Shown here piece after piece: positions 12,746 through 23,814 of a DNA stretch of 64,000 nucleotides. The stretch is from assembly GCA_016165875.1 (NCBI GenBank), contig JABBOT010000012.1:12274984-12338983 (forward strand), given 5' to 3'. The notes under the pieces are model-generated. The model did not search any database, had not been told where the DNA came from, and saw only the letters and a list, made by a program, of their open reading frames with translations. The stretch is from Acanthopleura granulata. Its lineage: Eukaryota > Mollusca > Polyplacophora > Chitonida > Chitonidae. The position numbers and the translations under genes are program-made. Position 1 is the stretch's first letter; every line of letters begins with the position of its first letter.

Positions 12746-12987
12746 TTCCACCAAGACGCACCCAGAGATTGGACATCGGTCTAGTTACTATCCAGATCTG
12801 GGTTCCATCAAAAATCTGTTGATAGCAAGATTGCAACCTATATGGTGTTTCATTGTACGAATAGGCACTATAGATGGACTCTGAAACACGGTATGGTTCG
12901 AAAGTGTCTGAAATAGTCTGTTAGGTGAGTGTATATGGTGTTTGGAACATGGTATTCTATAGTGAGACAACACTGTATTTGGTAATA

Positions 12988-13497
12988 GGACCTTAAAAGA
13001 ACAGACCACCTTTTGACAAAGTATGTACCATCGAAAAGTCCATAATCTAATGATTATAGATATGGCCATCTTTATTTTTATTGTGAATAAAGTACAAACA
13101 AAAATTTAGATTCTACAAAGGGGACGTTTTGGACAATGTTGAACAGGCTGAAGCACAGTGACGTCACTGATTCGTCACTGATTTTTTTTTTTCTTTTTTT
13201 TTGCCGTTAAGCAGTCTATAACTGTTATATTTCGACATAAGATACAGACTGATAAAGGCGTACATTTATGTACAGCGTAACACTATAATGAAAATAGAAT
13301 GTTACACTTAAGAATCGGGACGTCATTGCGCCTCTGCGTATTCAGTATGGTTCAAAACGTCCAGAGCGGAAACGGATTTCTTATTTGTATTTTATTAACT
13401 CTAAAAAAAGCATCATGACGACCATATTTGAAATCAGCACGATATAGGCCTTTAGATGATGCGCACTTTATTTAAAGGTGATTTGTTCTTTTAAACA
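12988..13497. mobile_element. foldback element, arms about 180 bp (family FB1)
   Basis: The left arm (about 12988-13170) pairs with the reverse complement of the right arm (about 13318-13497). Paired blocks include CTTAAAAGAACAGACCACC with GGTGATTTGTTCTTTTAAA, ATATGGCCATC with GACGACCATAT, and GGACGTTTTGGAC with GTTCAAAACGTCC. The loop carries TGACGTCACTGATTC and a T-rich run. No coding capacity. The internal motifs link it to the element at 2320-2690. Confidence 0.7.
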
Positions 13498-13669
13498 ATC
13501 TGATCGCTATATTGCTAGGTTCAGTTTGTCAGAGTAGTTATTTTTTCTTGTAAACCTAACAGCTATGTAACATAAAAATATACAGTGACTAAGAACTAGC
13601 TTTTTAAAATAGCCGAAGAAGTGCTTTGGCGTATTGAAGCAGTGAAACTGCAATCCCAAACAAATATTT

Positions 13670-13830
13670 ACTTATTTATTTATTTGGTTGGTGTTTTACT
13701 CAGTACGAGCGTTTCACTTGTACGACGGCAGCTAACATTGTGGTGGTAGGAAAGCTAGCAAAGCCCAGGGAAAACCGTTGATTATCCGCAGATTGCAGGC
13801 TGACCTCCAACTAAACAGGAGCCGGGGTTA
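13670..13830 (-). mobile_element. type A SINE, decayed
   Basis: TTATTTATTTGGTTGGTGTT, then TACGACGGCAGCTAACATTG, GTGGTGGTAGGAAAGC and ATTATCCGCAGATTGC match the type A core in order with many substitutions. This copy is older than those at 4148 or 58026. Confidence 0.75.
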
Positions 13831-13864
13831 AGGGGATAGCTACGTCCCGGGTGATTTTATCTTT

Positions 13865-13935
13865 CAAAGAGTCGGTCGCCACGATATGGTTGAGATATTG
13901 CCGACTAGGCGTTAAGCCACAATCATTCATTCAAA
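13865..13935 (+). mobile_element. fragment of another SINE tail
   Basis: CACGATATGGTTGAGATATT, GCCGACTAGGCGTTAAGC and CACAATCATTCATTCA form a tail block that recurs at 45300-45370 (GATATGGCTGAGATATTGCC ... AATCATTCATAATG). The pol III head is not recognisable here. Confidence 0.5.
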
Positions 13936-14049
13936 GAGCCGGGGGCGCGTTCCAAGGCGATTTTTGGCTGGAAGAATTATCATTGGAAACCCATGGAAAA
14001 TGCGTCTATTGGTCCTTTTCAGCAGAACGTTTTGTAAGTTTTGGATGCC

Positions 14050-14990
14050 AAATCAGCTGACCTGCACTATTCGTCCAAGTATGCCTATATACGGCACGTG
14101 AAATTTGAGTTAGAGTCTGTTACAACACAGATACCGAACTGTAGTCCCACTCGACACAGAATAAACATATCAAGGATAAGCTGTGTATCGGAAAATCGCC
14201 AATTCTACACTATCGTCCCAATACAATATAAGCAAATAACGGTTTTAGAAGCAGACACCTTCTGATAAAAGATAATATGCAAAGCTGGGCTCACTTGGTG
14301 CAAACCAACATACTTCTGTGCAATAAATAATTATCATGTAAAGCAAAAATTATATTTGTGACAAAAATATAAATATATTTTGTAGCAAATATATCATGGA
14401 TACACAGATTTAGTTCACGTTTCATCAAACATTGTACTTATGCATGCAAAATAATGTATGCACTTTTTTACTGATTGTCTGCTATGTTAAACCATTGGCA
14501 GATTCTGCGGAATGTAACGATATACACATTTAAGTACATGTAGTACGAGCGGTAAATACAGTTGATATGTACATTCAACCTTGAATATCACGTCTATTTG
14601 ACAAACAATAAAACAGGTTCGGCTTATTACAGTGAAGAAGAAGTATGACTTTTCCTTAAACTGCTTTTTTCAAATTTATTAAACAACAAATAGGAAAAAA
14701 TATGATTGGTACACTAAGTATCTTACTCATATTATAATACAATGAAGTCAATTTTTAGATTTCATAAACAAGTTGTTGTTAACAAAAATGAAATGATACA
14801 TGAAACATGCACGTACAATTACAAACATACATATATAGATATAATTGTTGAATGAATATACTAGATACACGTGCAATATTTAAAAAAATAGCAGTACAAT
14901 GAAGCATTCAACACTCCACAACCATGAATATTCATTCCATGTAGCTTTGATGACCATCTCCAAAACTTCACAGATTTCCTTTCAATAAAG
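14050..14990. other. intergenic DNA between T-box and SPATA24 genes
   Basis: AT-rich non-coding sequence with no recognised gene, SINE or long inverted repeat. Confidence 0.4.
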
Positions 14991-14992
14991 AT

Positions 14993-15216
14993 CTAGGGAC
15001 TGTTTCACCAAGCGATTTGGGCTTTAGCCTAAAATTGTAATCCAAATTAACTTTGAAATACATGCATCACGTGGGTCAAATTTTGATCGCTGATTCTGTG
15101 CTGTGATAGAGCGATTTCAGCCTGGTTTTGACCGCCCAGCTTCAAATATTTTGCTTTCTAAAAAGATTAAAGGTTTGGACTTCAGCCCCAAATCGCTTTG
15201 TGAAACAGGCCCCTAG
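14993..15216. mobile_element. MITE with GGGCCTGTTTCACAAAGCG-type termini
   Basis: The left end (CTAGGGACTGTTTCACCAAG, then CGATTTGGGCTTTAGCC) is the inverted complement of the right end (GGACTTCAGCCCCAAATCGC, TTTGTGAAACAGGCCCCTAG). The arms are about 45 bp within a 224-bp element that has no coding frame. CTAG at both outer edges may be part of the terminus or a target-site duplication. Confidence 0.8.
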
Positions 15217-16535
15217 AGAGATACTGCGGTTATAACAGTTACACAAATTATGCTGAATAAAGAGATTATACCCGAGAATTTCTATTTTGTGACTTCTATA
15301 TGCCTTGAATTAATAAAACAGCGTTGCATGCTGTAGGCTTAAATATAAATAAATGAAGGCAAACTGCATTCAAAAATCGCGTTTTTCTGGACTTTTCTGC
15401 CATATGCATAAACTGATATTCAACGTTGGGCGGCCTGTTTTCCAATCTGTCACTCAATAACACGCACATGATGTCAATATCGTAGCTAAACGTCAAGCGG
15501 ATGAGGCAAATATTGGTTAGGTATGTTCAAGTCGGCTAATGGAAGAAAAATACGAAAGGCTCAGTTTGATTTGATTAAACCAAAAATTTGCGATAATTCG
15601 CGGATATAGTCTCTTCAATGTATCTTCTGGCAGGCTCTTTAAGTTTCACTGATCTGCTTTGTAACAACACTTCTAGCTTGAAACAAACAGATAGAAACTA
15701 GAAATTTGACTTCCTGAAAAACGTAATCACAACTGTCATTTTCTAAGACGCATTTATTCTTTAGCCTCGAAAGCACTAGAACAGCCAAGGTAGGCTCCAA
15801 CTAAATGGTGTTACAATCAAACTATGAACAACCCACTCACCGTTGTCAAAATGCATCCCGTAAGAACTGGACGCAATGTTCACTTACGTACATTTCGGAA
15901 ATGTACATAAAACATTCTCATTAGCCCAAAGCATACCTCTCTTTTTCAATCGCTCGCTTCAGAATTTTTTTGCTCTCGCAGTGCCAGGGGTATTTCACTA
16001 CAAAACCTTTATTAATTTAACCACAATGAATCGTAACATAATAGTTTATAATCGGCTTTTTCCGTAACTGTATGCACCAATCAATATGCATTTCAGTTCG
16101 CAGATGAGAAATGACATCTGTTTTCACAGTCTTCCTGTGTTATTCATGACTGTGGAAAAATTAGCATCATATACCACAAATTCTAACCAGGCACCAGATT
16201 ACAACAGGACACCATCAATTTACCGCTATTACAAATTTCTGCTTCTTATTTTTTATTTTATCCATTTTTCATTTTATTTTATAACTATGTATTTCATTTA
16301 TAAATATGCATTATTAAAATGTTTTAATTCAAGAATACCTTTGTGTGTCAAAGCAAGAATATTTCAGTAAAAAAATTACTTCAGTGTGGACCATGATATG
16401 TTTTGTTTTTTTTATCACTGAAAGGTGTAAAAAACAGATTCAGTGAAGTTATTTCACACACTTCACAGATCTTGGAAGTTTATCTTGCTACTTTACAGCA
16501 ACTGTCAAACATTCTGCCCAATCTATGGAGTTCGC
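15217..16535. other. intergenic or 3' UTR of SPATA24
   Basis: AT-rich. The right-hand part contains several TTTATT strings (for example within 16240-16270), which read AATAAA on the minus strand and could end the SPATA24 transcript. The block CAGATTCAGTGAAGTTATTT at about 16435 resembles an arm of foldback family FB1. Confidence 0.35.
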
Positions 16536-16539
16536 CCTG

Positions 16540-19500
16540 TCAGGAGTTTCTTGTCTTAGCACTGAGGGCAGATTTAGAGCCTTTACCCCCTCTAGAGGAA
16601 CCTTTATCTCCTAAAGTCTTAGCAATGTACAGTTCTTGTTGTAGCTTTACGCTCATCTCCCCCAGCTGCTTTTTATAAATCTCATCCTGTGCTTTTATCT
16701 TCTTTTCCAAGCTCTCGATTTCTTTATCCTTTGATTCCAGAATATTTTCCTGTTGTTTCTTCGTCTTTTCCACTTCTAGATTTATAAAAATAATAAAACA
16801 AAACAAAAAGCAATGTCAATGATATAAAATATCATCTTATTTCCAGAATTATTCATAAATATAAAGTATTTACCCTGAACTTTGCCTGAAAGTGTGTTTT
16901 TACAGGCAAAAAAGGATCATAACATTAATTTTGTTGATGAAACTTACTTTTTTTCCGTAGGATATCACTCTACCTTCCAACCAAACCTTAAAACACCTTT
17001 CTAAGATCAACAGCACTCTCAAACTTGGCAAAATGAATATCTTTCTCATGAGCAAAACTTTAGATCATATACAGTACTTCATTAAGAGCAGTAAATGTTA
17101 TAAGCAAATTTGCTTTGTACAGACTCTGTTTATTACATTTACTTTAGTAATCAATGCTTTTCAGACCACCATGTGTGAATATCCCACTCCTAAAAGTCAT
17201 ACTGACAAAATGGATAAATAATAAATATTACTTCATATTTTAGAGATATTTTATGCTGGCATATACAACAGTGAAACTTCTGAAAACCAATCATGTTGGG
17301 GACCAATAACTTAGATGTAGTAGCAAGTCAGGAATTCGGAAATTTATGGTATTTAAAATACACACAGAATCAACGATGGAATACCCTCTCCTTGTGTTAT
17401 AGTGCTCTATATGTGTGCAAAACCTGAACTAAATACATGCAGTATTTTTGAACGTACCACCCCTTACATTTTGTTTAACACAGATCCTAACACACAATAC
17501 ACTAAGTGAGGAATCTGGTAATTTACAGCATTTCATATGCACACAGGGAATCAACGATGAAATATCACCCTTGTGTTATTGTGCTCTACACGTGCAAGTC
17601 CTGTGTTCAATACATGCAGCACTTTTTAAGATACCACTCCAACATTTTGTTTAACATAGCTTTCCCTGTTACTGGATGCCGATTCCGACACTCAGGGTAC
17701 AACATAAGCTTTGCCTGAATTTAGTTTATGCAAGCTAAAAAATGTCCGTTTTGACAGGTGGACGGTTTATCGGGAGTGCACACTACATCGTCTTTCTACA
17801 CATACTTGTAATACATGACTGAAAGCATCTGTAAAACCAATATAACAACAAGGAAACAAAGTACTTATTTATTTATTTATTTGATTGGCGTTTCACACCA
17901 TACTAGAGAATATTTCACTTATATGACAGGGATCAGCATTATGGTGGGAGGAAACCAACGACCATCCGCAGGTTGCTAGCAGACTTTCCCATGTACCACT
18001 AGAAGGAATAAAAATATGGAAAATGTTCTAGAATTAAAGTATAGATAGAACGTGGTAACGTGCGCTTTTCATAGCGAACAATGGTTTATTTGTATTGGAT
18101 TTAACTCCATCAAGGTATCGAGAAACATGTTGTTTTATGATCGTTTTTTTTCGTCACTGTCATAACAGTATGGATGCTTGGCAGGTACTTGTCGGCTTAC
18201 ACAATAAAACTGCCTGATTTTAGCAGTATTATATTCAACACAGGGGTAAATAAACCTTCATCAGGGGGAATATATTGTCGGTCAGCAGCTTAAGTCATTC
18301 TTTCTGATTAGCATCTGACTTTCTTGGCTGGATTAGCAACAGGCGGAGGGGCCCCGTGAACATGTGCTGCACAGACAAGCAGAAAACATGCACCCAGCAA
18401 TGTTGATTTTCACAAATTAGATTAGCACTGTTTTCACATAATGGGAACAATTAACACTGCTGGTGTTCAGAGTTGGCTATAGAGTTTCTCTATCTTGAGG
18501 TTGGATTTTATGTAGCTTAAATGGATAAAAAAGTGGACTGCATGAAACTGCCGATGTTGACAGGATTCTGGTGTTTTCACAAGTTTCACTCTGTTAGATA
18601 CAGCACTGTTTTCCCTCTTTAAGAAAAACATTTCTGAGCACGTGCTTCTCAGTGATTTTAATACAGAAAAAAAAACTGATATCATTTTACTGTACCTGAA
18701 CATTTGGTCTCTAATGCCACATTTTTGGTCGACTCTTTGATGGTTTTCACTTTAAGTAAACTGAACCTGAAACAATTATTTATTTACTTATTTATTTGAT
18801 TGATTGATGTTTTACACCGTACTCAAGAATATTTCACGACGGCGGCCATCATTATGGTGGGAGGAAACTGGGCAGAGCCAGGGGGAAACCCATGACCATG
18901 TGCAGGTTGCTGGCAGACCTTACCAGAGAGGAAGCCAGCATGAGCTGAATTTGAACTCACTGGGACCGCATTGGTGGAAGGTTTCTGGGTCATTGCACTG
19001 CATTAGCGCGCTGACTGACTGAAACAATACAAAAAGCATGTAGAAACAATAGAGAATTCTTTGTCGGAATTCATTATACAGTAACTTTCTGATAATCTAT
19101 CTGTATACTTAGAAGTATATACCTATCAATGGTGTGTACATGTATTCATTCAACTGCAAGCCTGTAGTTTTAAGATGCAATACAGAATCGTCAAATTTAC
19201 GAATTGGCACAGATGTAAACTTTACTAAAATGCTTTCATGTTTCAATAACTGAGTATCTCAATTAGCCAACTTTTGCTTTCCACGTGATAAGACATGACT
19301 TATACAGAATACCACCGAAAAACTGAACTTACTTCAGAAACACGAGCTTGTGCAACTCTAAATATGCATATTTACTAATTTTGACAGTGTATTTGAGGCA
19401 TTCATGAACTCATTTCACTTATGCTTTTTGGTAAGCAGCCTTCTCCCTCTCTATCTGTTTGGTTAACATTTCTATCTCGCCTTGAGCAAACTCTAGTTTT

Positions 19501-22500
19501 TCGGTGACATCTTGAAGTTCGGCTTTTGTTTTGGCATTGTCCTGCTGTTCTTCCTGGAAATAGAAATAATGCATTGGTGAAATAAAGTTACAGCCTTTTC
19601 CCAAAATGCATAACACAAGGTGAAAGGTGTAGAGGAGCACTGGAAATGCGATGCTTCGTGTTTTATTTACTTGCTTACTTATCTTACTTTCTCACTTATA
19701 TTATGTCAGTCAGTTACAAAGAAGGAGAAATTGGGAATACCTTGGGTAAATCACTGACCCTTGGAAAACTACATTACTTTTTCTTATTTTTCCATGGACA
19801 ATATGAATGGTAAACAAGCTGTCTTCAGAAAAAGCAAGACATTGTCAGCAGCCATGGACACGAGCGCCAGAGTAAGAAGGGCAAATCTAGAATTTCACTG
19901 CCCAAGAACAGGACTGACCACACTACCACCATACTATTTGTACACCCACATTCTTGCTATACCCGCGGACATCCCTACAGGGATGACTGGCATCTCTAGT
20001 CGGTTCTTCAAGGTTAGTTCAGCTACACGTCGCTCATTTCGACCAATAAGAGGCCAGAGCAAATGACTGGATGTGACCAATCATAGTGTCATCTTAAGTG
20101 TGTAAGTCTGAACTGAGGTCGCATGATCACACAATATCGATTTTCAAAGAGTAGGACATGCTGAGTGAGTTCACTGGCTGACATGTTTACGTCAACTGTT
20201 TACAGATAGCTCTGCTTTTCTCTCTTTGTTTTTAACTCAACTTCTTAAATAAATAATCATATCGTCCATTCTGTCTCAATGTGTTCTTCAAAGTACCTTA
20301 TGGTAGGCCTCCTTGGCAGGGCTATTGTCAATAACTAATGAGCCTCTCACCAATGCAGTGGCTGAGAGTTCAAGTCTGGCTGAGGCTGGCTTCCTCTAAG
20401 CTCTTACGTGGAAAGATCTGTTGGTTTCTTCCCAGTTTCTTTCCACCGTAACACTGCCTGCCGTGGTATAACTGAAATATTATTAAAAACGGCATAAAAC
20501 AAGAACAAATATAAAAATAAATTTTTGTACCTGAAGTTGTCTTTTTAGGGTTTCATAATCTTCTCTTGACACAAACTTGTCACGCTTTTCAGCCTGTAAA
20601 TGAAAGAAATAAACAGTATTATATATAACAATTATATCACAAATGTTAAACATTGTTTTTCGCACTATGTGAGATCAATATTCAATAGAAATGTCACCTA
20701 TAGACACAGTAATTCAATTTCTGTACTAATGTGAAGATCATACGAACAATGTCATTGAGCATGCACAGGGAACTACATTATAGCATAGGTTACATGTTTT
20801 GTGGAAAAATGATCAGTAACCCTTCCAACAAACTGATCAAGGGCCTTTGGCATACACATGTAAATATTACATTATTATTTAAGGAATTTTGCAACCTTAT
20901 TGATGTGCATTTGTAATTTACATACATGATTTCAAGTTGTGAAAAAGGCTGTAAATCTAAACAAGATGCCAGCCTCATATATGTAACAGAATTAACCACA
21001 ATCAATGTGATTCAAAGCCGATGCTTCATTCAAAGTGAAAATTCATTTATTACATGCTTTGCATTCACCTATGACACATGCAGTGTCGAGGAAATAAATT
21101 CATAACTACATAAATTTGGGCCTTCTGGTATATACATATACATATAGATTATTACTCTAGCATATGTTTTTTTTTTCAAAGAGACACACACCATACTGGT
21201 CATGTGGTCACAGATAATGACAGTGGGGCAATCCAGAAATGTTCCAATGTCCAAGGCAAGAAATGTGGGGACCGCTGGCCACCCTGTGATCTATGCCTAA
21301 CCCCATATTAAAAGATTGCAGCCGAGATCCTTGGACTTAGCTACCAAAAAAGAAATTTTTTTTATGTCCTTCTAGGTTGTAATATGAAGAAGTTGTGCCT
21401 ATAGGTAACAATGAAAATATCATAATTTTCAAACTTATGCATGTTTTCGGTGCCAGAACTCATGCATTCACATTTCAGGGTCAAGACTCTTTCATGCAAC
21501 TTTATGAAATGGTTGTCAATGGTATGCCATTCATAATGTTTGAAGTTCTTACAGTTAATGTGACCACAAGGGAGCGATTTAATTAATTTTATCAGTGCAG
21601 GTAGTAAATTAACAAGGCAATATTTGAGATTCCACTAGAAAATGACACAAATGTGCCATACAGATGAGTTAGAGCACTGCTGGAGTTTTTCTGATGAGGT
21701 TATTGATGAATGTCTCAATTTTATAACCGCTCACTGTGTCTATCCAAATGGACTAACTGCTCATGCGGCCCATGCTTTGTATTGCACACCTTAGCACTGA
21801 GCCATACCCTGTCCCCTCACATGCCTAGTGTTAACAAGAATGGTTATATACGCAGACAAAATTAAAACTCAAATATATCCCACCTCAAAATTTCTCATGG
21901 TCTCGTTGTATAACTCCCTGGGAATGTATTTCTCTCTAAGACAGATTGTTGTCTGAAAGGATGAAGACAATATATTTCACTTTTACTTTATTTAACATTG
22001 TAACCATGCAAAAGGACGAGTAATATTTCATAATCATGTCCTGCACTGAATTTCAGTGTCAGACTTACAATCACGTACGTCAGATTTCTAAATAATATAA
22101 TGGAATGATTTTCAAATTTAAACTAGAGTTTAGGTGTAAGACATATAAGATCTCTCGATTTACACTTGAAATGGGAAAATCATGGATGCAGAGCAATAAG
22201 CAAGCTCTTCTTTTAAGTGCACTGTGTTACACTGATAATGACAGTCACACCGTCACTATACTGACTGCCTACATGGCCAAAGAATACCAGTGGAACGTTT
22301 GACTTGTGGAACTACACCGTCACACGCTCGTCTGTCGTTGTTGTTGCACTGGCGAAACTTACATCATTTTTAATACGTTCTACAGCCGCACTCTGTGAAA
22401 GAATAACGTCATTAAGCTGCCTTTGAACAATTATGTGGGTTGGAGTGGACGGTCTAGCAGAATCCGATGTCCACGTATCACGCATTTCGCTTTGAAACGA

Positions 22501-22533
22501 CTGTTGGGGCTCACCATCCGACTCCCAGTCCAT
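16540..22533 (-). CDS. SPATA24: SPATA24 coiled-coil protein, 6 exons
   Basis: In vertebrates SPATA24 (TIPT) is a germ-cell protein reported to partner a TBP-related factor on chromatin; here it is called from sequence. Exons in transcript order: 22363-22533, 21884-21952, 20531-20593, 19423-19553, 18696-18760, 16540-16775; total 244 aa (human about 205). The ATG at 22533 gives MDWESDGEPQQSFQ. The coiled coil includes RDKFVSREDYETLKRQLQ, NAKTKAELQDVTEKLEFAQG, EIEMLTKQIEREKAAYQK, KTIKESTKNVALETKCS, ILESKDKEIESLEKKIK and LQQELYIAKTLGDKG, each alignable in order to the vertebrate protein. Exon 2 (EKYIPRELYNETMRNFE) is extra and looks like a duplicate of exon 3. The donor after 19423 reads ATAAGT instead of GTAAGT. 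All other borders are GT..AG and in phase. Confidence 0.93.
17310..17665. repeat. two-copy direct repeat, period about 176-181 bp
   Basis: The blocks AATCAACGATG (17368 and 17549), CCTTGTGTTAT followed by GTGCTCTA, and ACATTTTGTTTAACA (17466 and 17642) recur in the same order. It lies in the last intron of SPATA24. The copies have diverged by point changes and small indels. Confidence 0.7.
17868..17998 (-). mobile_element. type A SINE, 5'-truncated
   Basis: TTATTTATTTATTTGATTGG, CGTTTCACACCATACTAGAG, ATTATGGTGGGAGGAAACC and ACGACCATCCGCAGGTTGC, ending near TTCCCATGTACC. It lies in SPATA24 intron 5. Confidence 0.8.
18776..19022 (-). mobile_element. type A SINE, near full length
   Basis: The tail TTATTTACTTATTTATTTGA and core (GGTGGGAGGAAACTGGGC) are followed by GAGGAAGCCAGCATGAGCTG. 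The tRNA-like head is then intact as a complement (TTTGAACTCACTGGGACC, GGGTCATTGCACTGC, ATTAGCGCGCTGACTGACTG). On the minus strand this gives a box A with TTAGCGCGCTAA-like sequence and a box B GTGAGTTCAAA. Confidence 0.85.
20325..20510 (+). mobile_element. type A SINE, plus strand
   Basis: GAGCCTCTCACCAATGCAG, then box B-like GAGAGTTCAAGTCTGGC, the TGGCTTCC block, GGAAAGATCTGTTGG, CGTGGTATAACTGAAATATT and an ACGGCATAAAAC tail end. It ends about 20 bp from the 3' border of SPATA24 exon 3, inside intron 3. Confidence 0.8.
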
Positions 22534-22589
22534 TTTCAATCGCGTCGATCCGTTGCGAGGGAACAGAATTACCTCCCTTTGACGGCATC

Positions 22590-22695
22590 GCTAGAACATG
22601 CTGCCTCACTATAGAACAGCATACTACTTAATAGAACAGCACACTGCTCAATAGAACAGCATATGCTACCTCATTATATAGCACAGCATGCTTTC
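22590..22695. repeat. minisatellite, GAACAGCA units of about 20-24 bp (left block)
   Basis: Successive units read GAACAGCATACTACTTAATA, GAACAGCACACTGCTCAATA and GAACAGCATATGCTACCTC, preceded by GAACATGCTGCCTCACTATA. It begins about 60 bp upstream of the SPATA24 start codon, so it sits in the promoter or 5' UTR side. The same unit resumes at 23015 and at 23690. Confidence 0.75.
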
Positions 22696-23014
22696 TCTCT
22701 ATGTAGACTAGTAGTCCTACATGAATTCCACCGTCGTTCATGGCAGCACGTGCTACAAAGGGAAGTTTCCATGGCAGCGTTTTTGTATTAACATGGAGCG
22801 ATGAGGTTCTAGGCCCGTCAGCTCCTAAATAATGAAGGTGAAACCACCGAAACTGTAGCCCACATGTTTGCGAGTGTCTGTACTTCGGCTGAATTGCGAG
22901 ACGGGAGAACTCAGGCAATACTCCCCAGAAATTAAATGGAAGGTTATACACGTATGATTCAACCAGTGTAGCGGCATCCAAAACTCGGAGCGACGGTGGA
23001 GTTCATGTAGGACT

Positions 23015-23330
23015 AGTATGCGCTGCCTCACTACAACAGAAAGCTGCATCACTACAAGAGAATGCTGAATCACTAAACCATGTTGCCCCACAGGAACAGC
23101 ATTTTTGCCACACTCGAACAGCAGGCCATGCCACTTGAACAACATGTTTCCTCATTATAACAGCATTTGTTACTTCACTAAAACATATTGCTACCTCAAT
23201 AGAACAAAATGTTGTGTCACTCAAGCAGCATGCTGTCTCACTGCAGCAGGATGTTGCCTCATTAGAACCAGAGGCTGACACACTAAAACAGAATGCTGCC
23301 TCATTGAAAGGCATATTGCCCCACTTAAAC
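23015..23330 (+). repeat. 21-bp minisatellite with heptad-encoding unit (main block)
   Basis: About 14 degenerate units built on a CAGCATGCTGCCTCACTA-like theme. Where the period is exactly 21 bp, the plus strand encodes seven-residue repeats such as SLKQHAV, SLQQDVA, SLEPEAD and TLKQNAA. Frames are broken by length variants, no splice sites flank it and no long open frame spans it, so it is treated as non-coding satellite DNA. Confidence 0.7.
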
Positions 23331-23379
23331 ACTGTGAAATATAAGTGCTATGTACCGTCATGTTGGAAACACTTACATT

Positions 23380-23690
23380 TTAGTCTAGTGGTAGAAGTAT
23401 GAACTTGAAATCCAGAGACTGCTGGTTCAGATCTCCAGCTGATAAGCCTGAAGTGGGTTCAGTTAGGGTAGGTCAAGTGCAGCCCTCGATGCTTTGGGGA
23501 ATACCTGTTGGTGATCCACTGTCCTTAATTATCATGAAGACATGACAGTTTTAAGGAGCGGGTGAATGCAACAGGGTTAAATATAAGCGTTATCTACTCC
23601 CTGGCTTTCCCCTTAGTCTAGTGGAAGAGATGTGGACTCAAAACCCAGAGATCGCTGGTGGAAATCCCCTTCTGGTAAGCCCAATCCCAG
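23380..23690 (+). mobile_element. two copies of a tRNA-derived SINE (type E) inside the minisatellite
   Basis: The first head is TAGTCTAGTGGTAGAAGTAT with box B-like GCTGGTTCAGATCTCC (about 23383-23440). A second head, TAGTCTAGTGGAAGAGATGT with GCTGGTGGAAATCCCC, lies at about 23613-23670. The body between includes GTTGGTGATCCACTGTCC. Minisatellite units flank both sides, so the SINEs appear to have inserted into the array. Confidence 0.6.
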
Positions 23691-23694
23691 CTGC

Positions 23695-23812
23695 CTCACT
23701 TGATGCACAACTTTACTAGAACAGCATATTATTACTGCCTCATAAGAGCAGGAGGCTCCCTCACTAGAACAGCACATTGCCTCACTCGAACAGCATATTG
23801 AACAGAAACGTA
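23695..23812. repeat. minisatellite, right block
   Basis: Units such as TAGAACAGCATATTATTACT, TAGAACAGCACATTGCCTC and CGAACAGCATATTGAACAG continue the array of 23015-23330 beyond the SINE insertion. Confidence 0.7.
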
Positions 23813-23814
23813 AA

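Noticed and set aside
19423..19553. GC donor at the end of SPATA24 exon 4 (phase 0)
   Set aside because: A phase 0 junction would make exon 5 read into a stop within five codons; only the two-base overhang with an AT donor keeps the frame.
22628..23332. Three overlapping minus-strand open frames over 100 codons
   Set aside because: They read across the minisatellite (and neighbouring sequence) with cysteine- and serine-rich low-complexity peptides; no conserved domain.
23015..23812. CRISPR-like repeat array
   Set aside because: Repeats are degenerate, units abut without spacers of constant length, and the DNA is eukaryotic.
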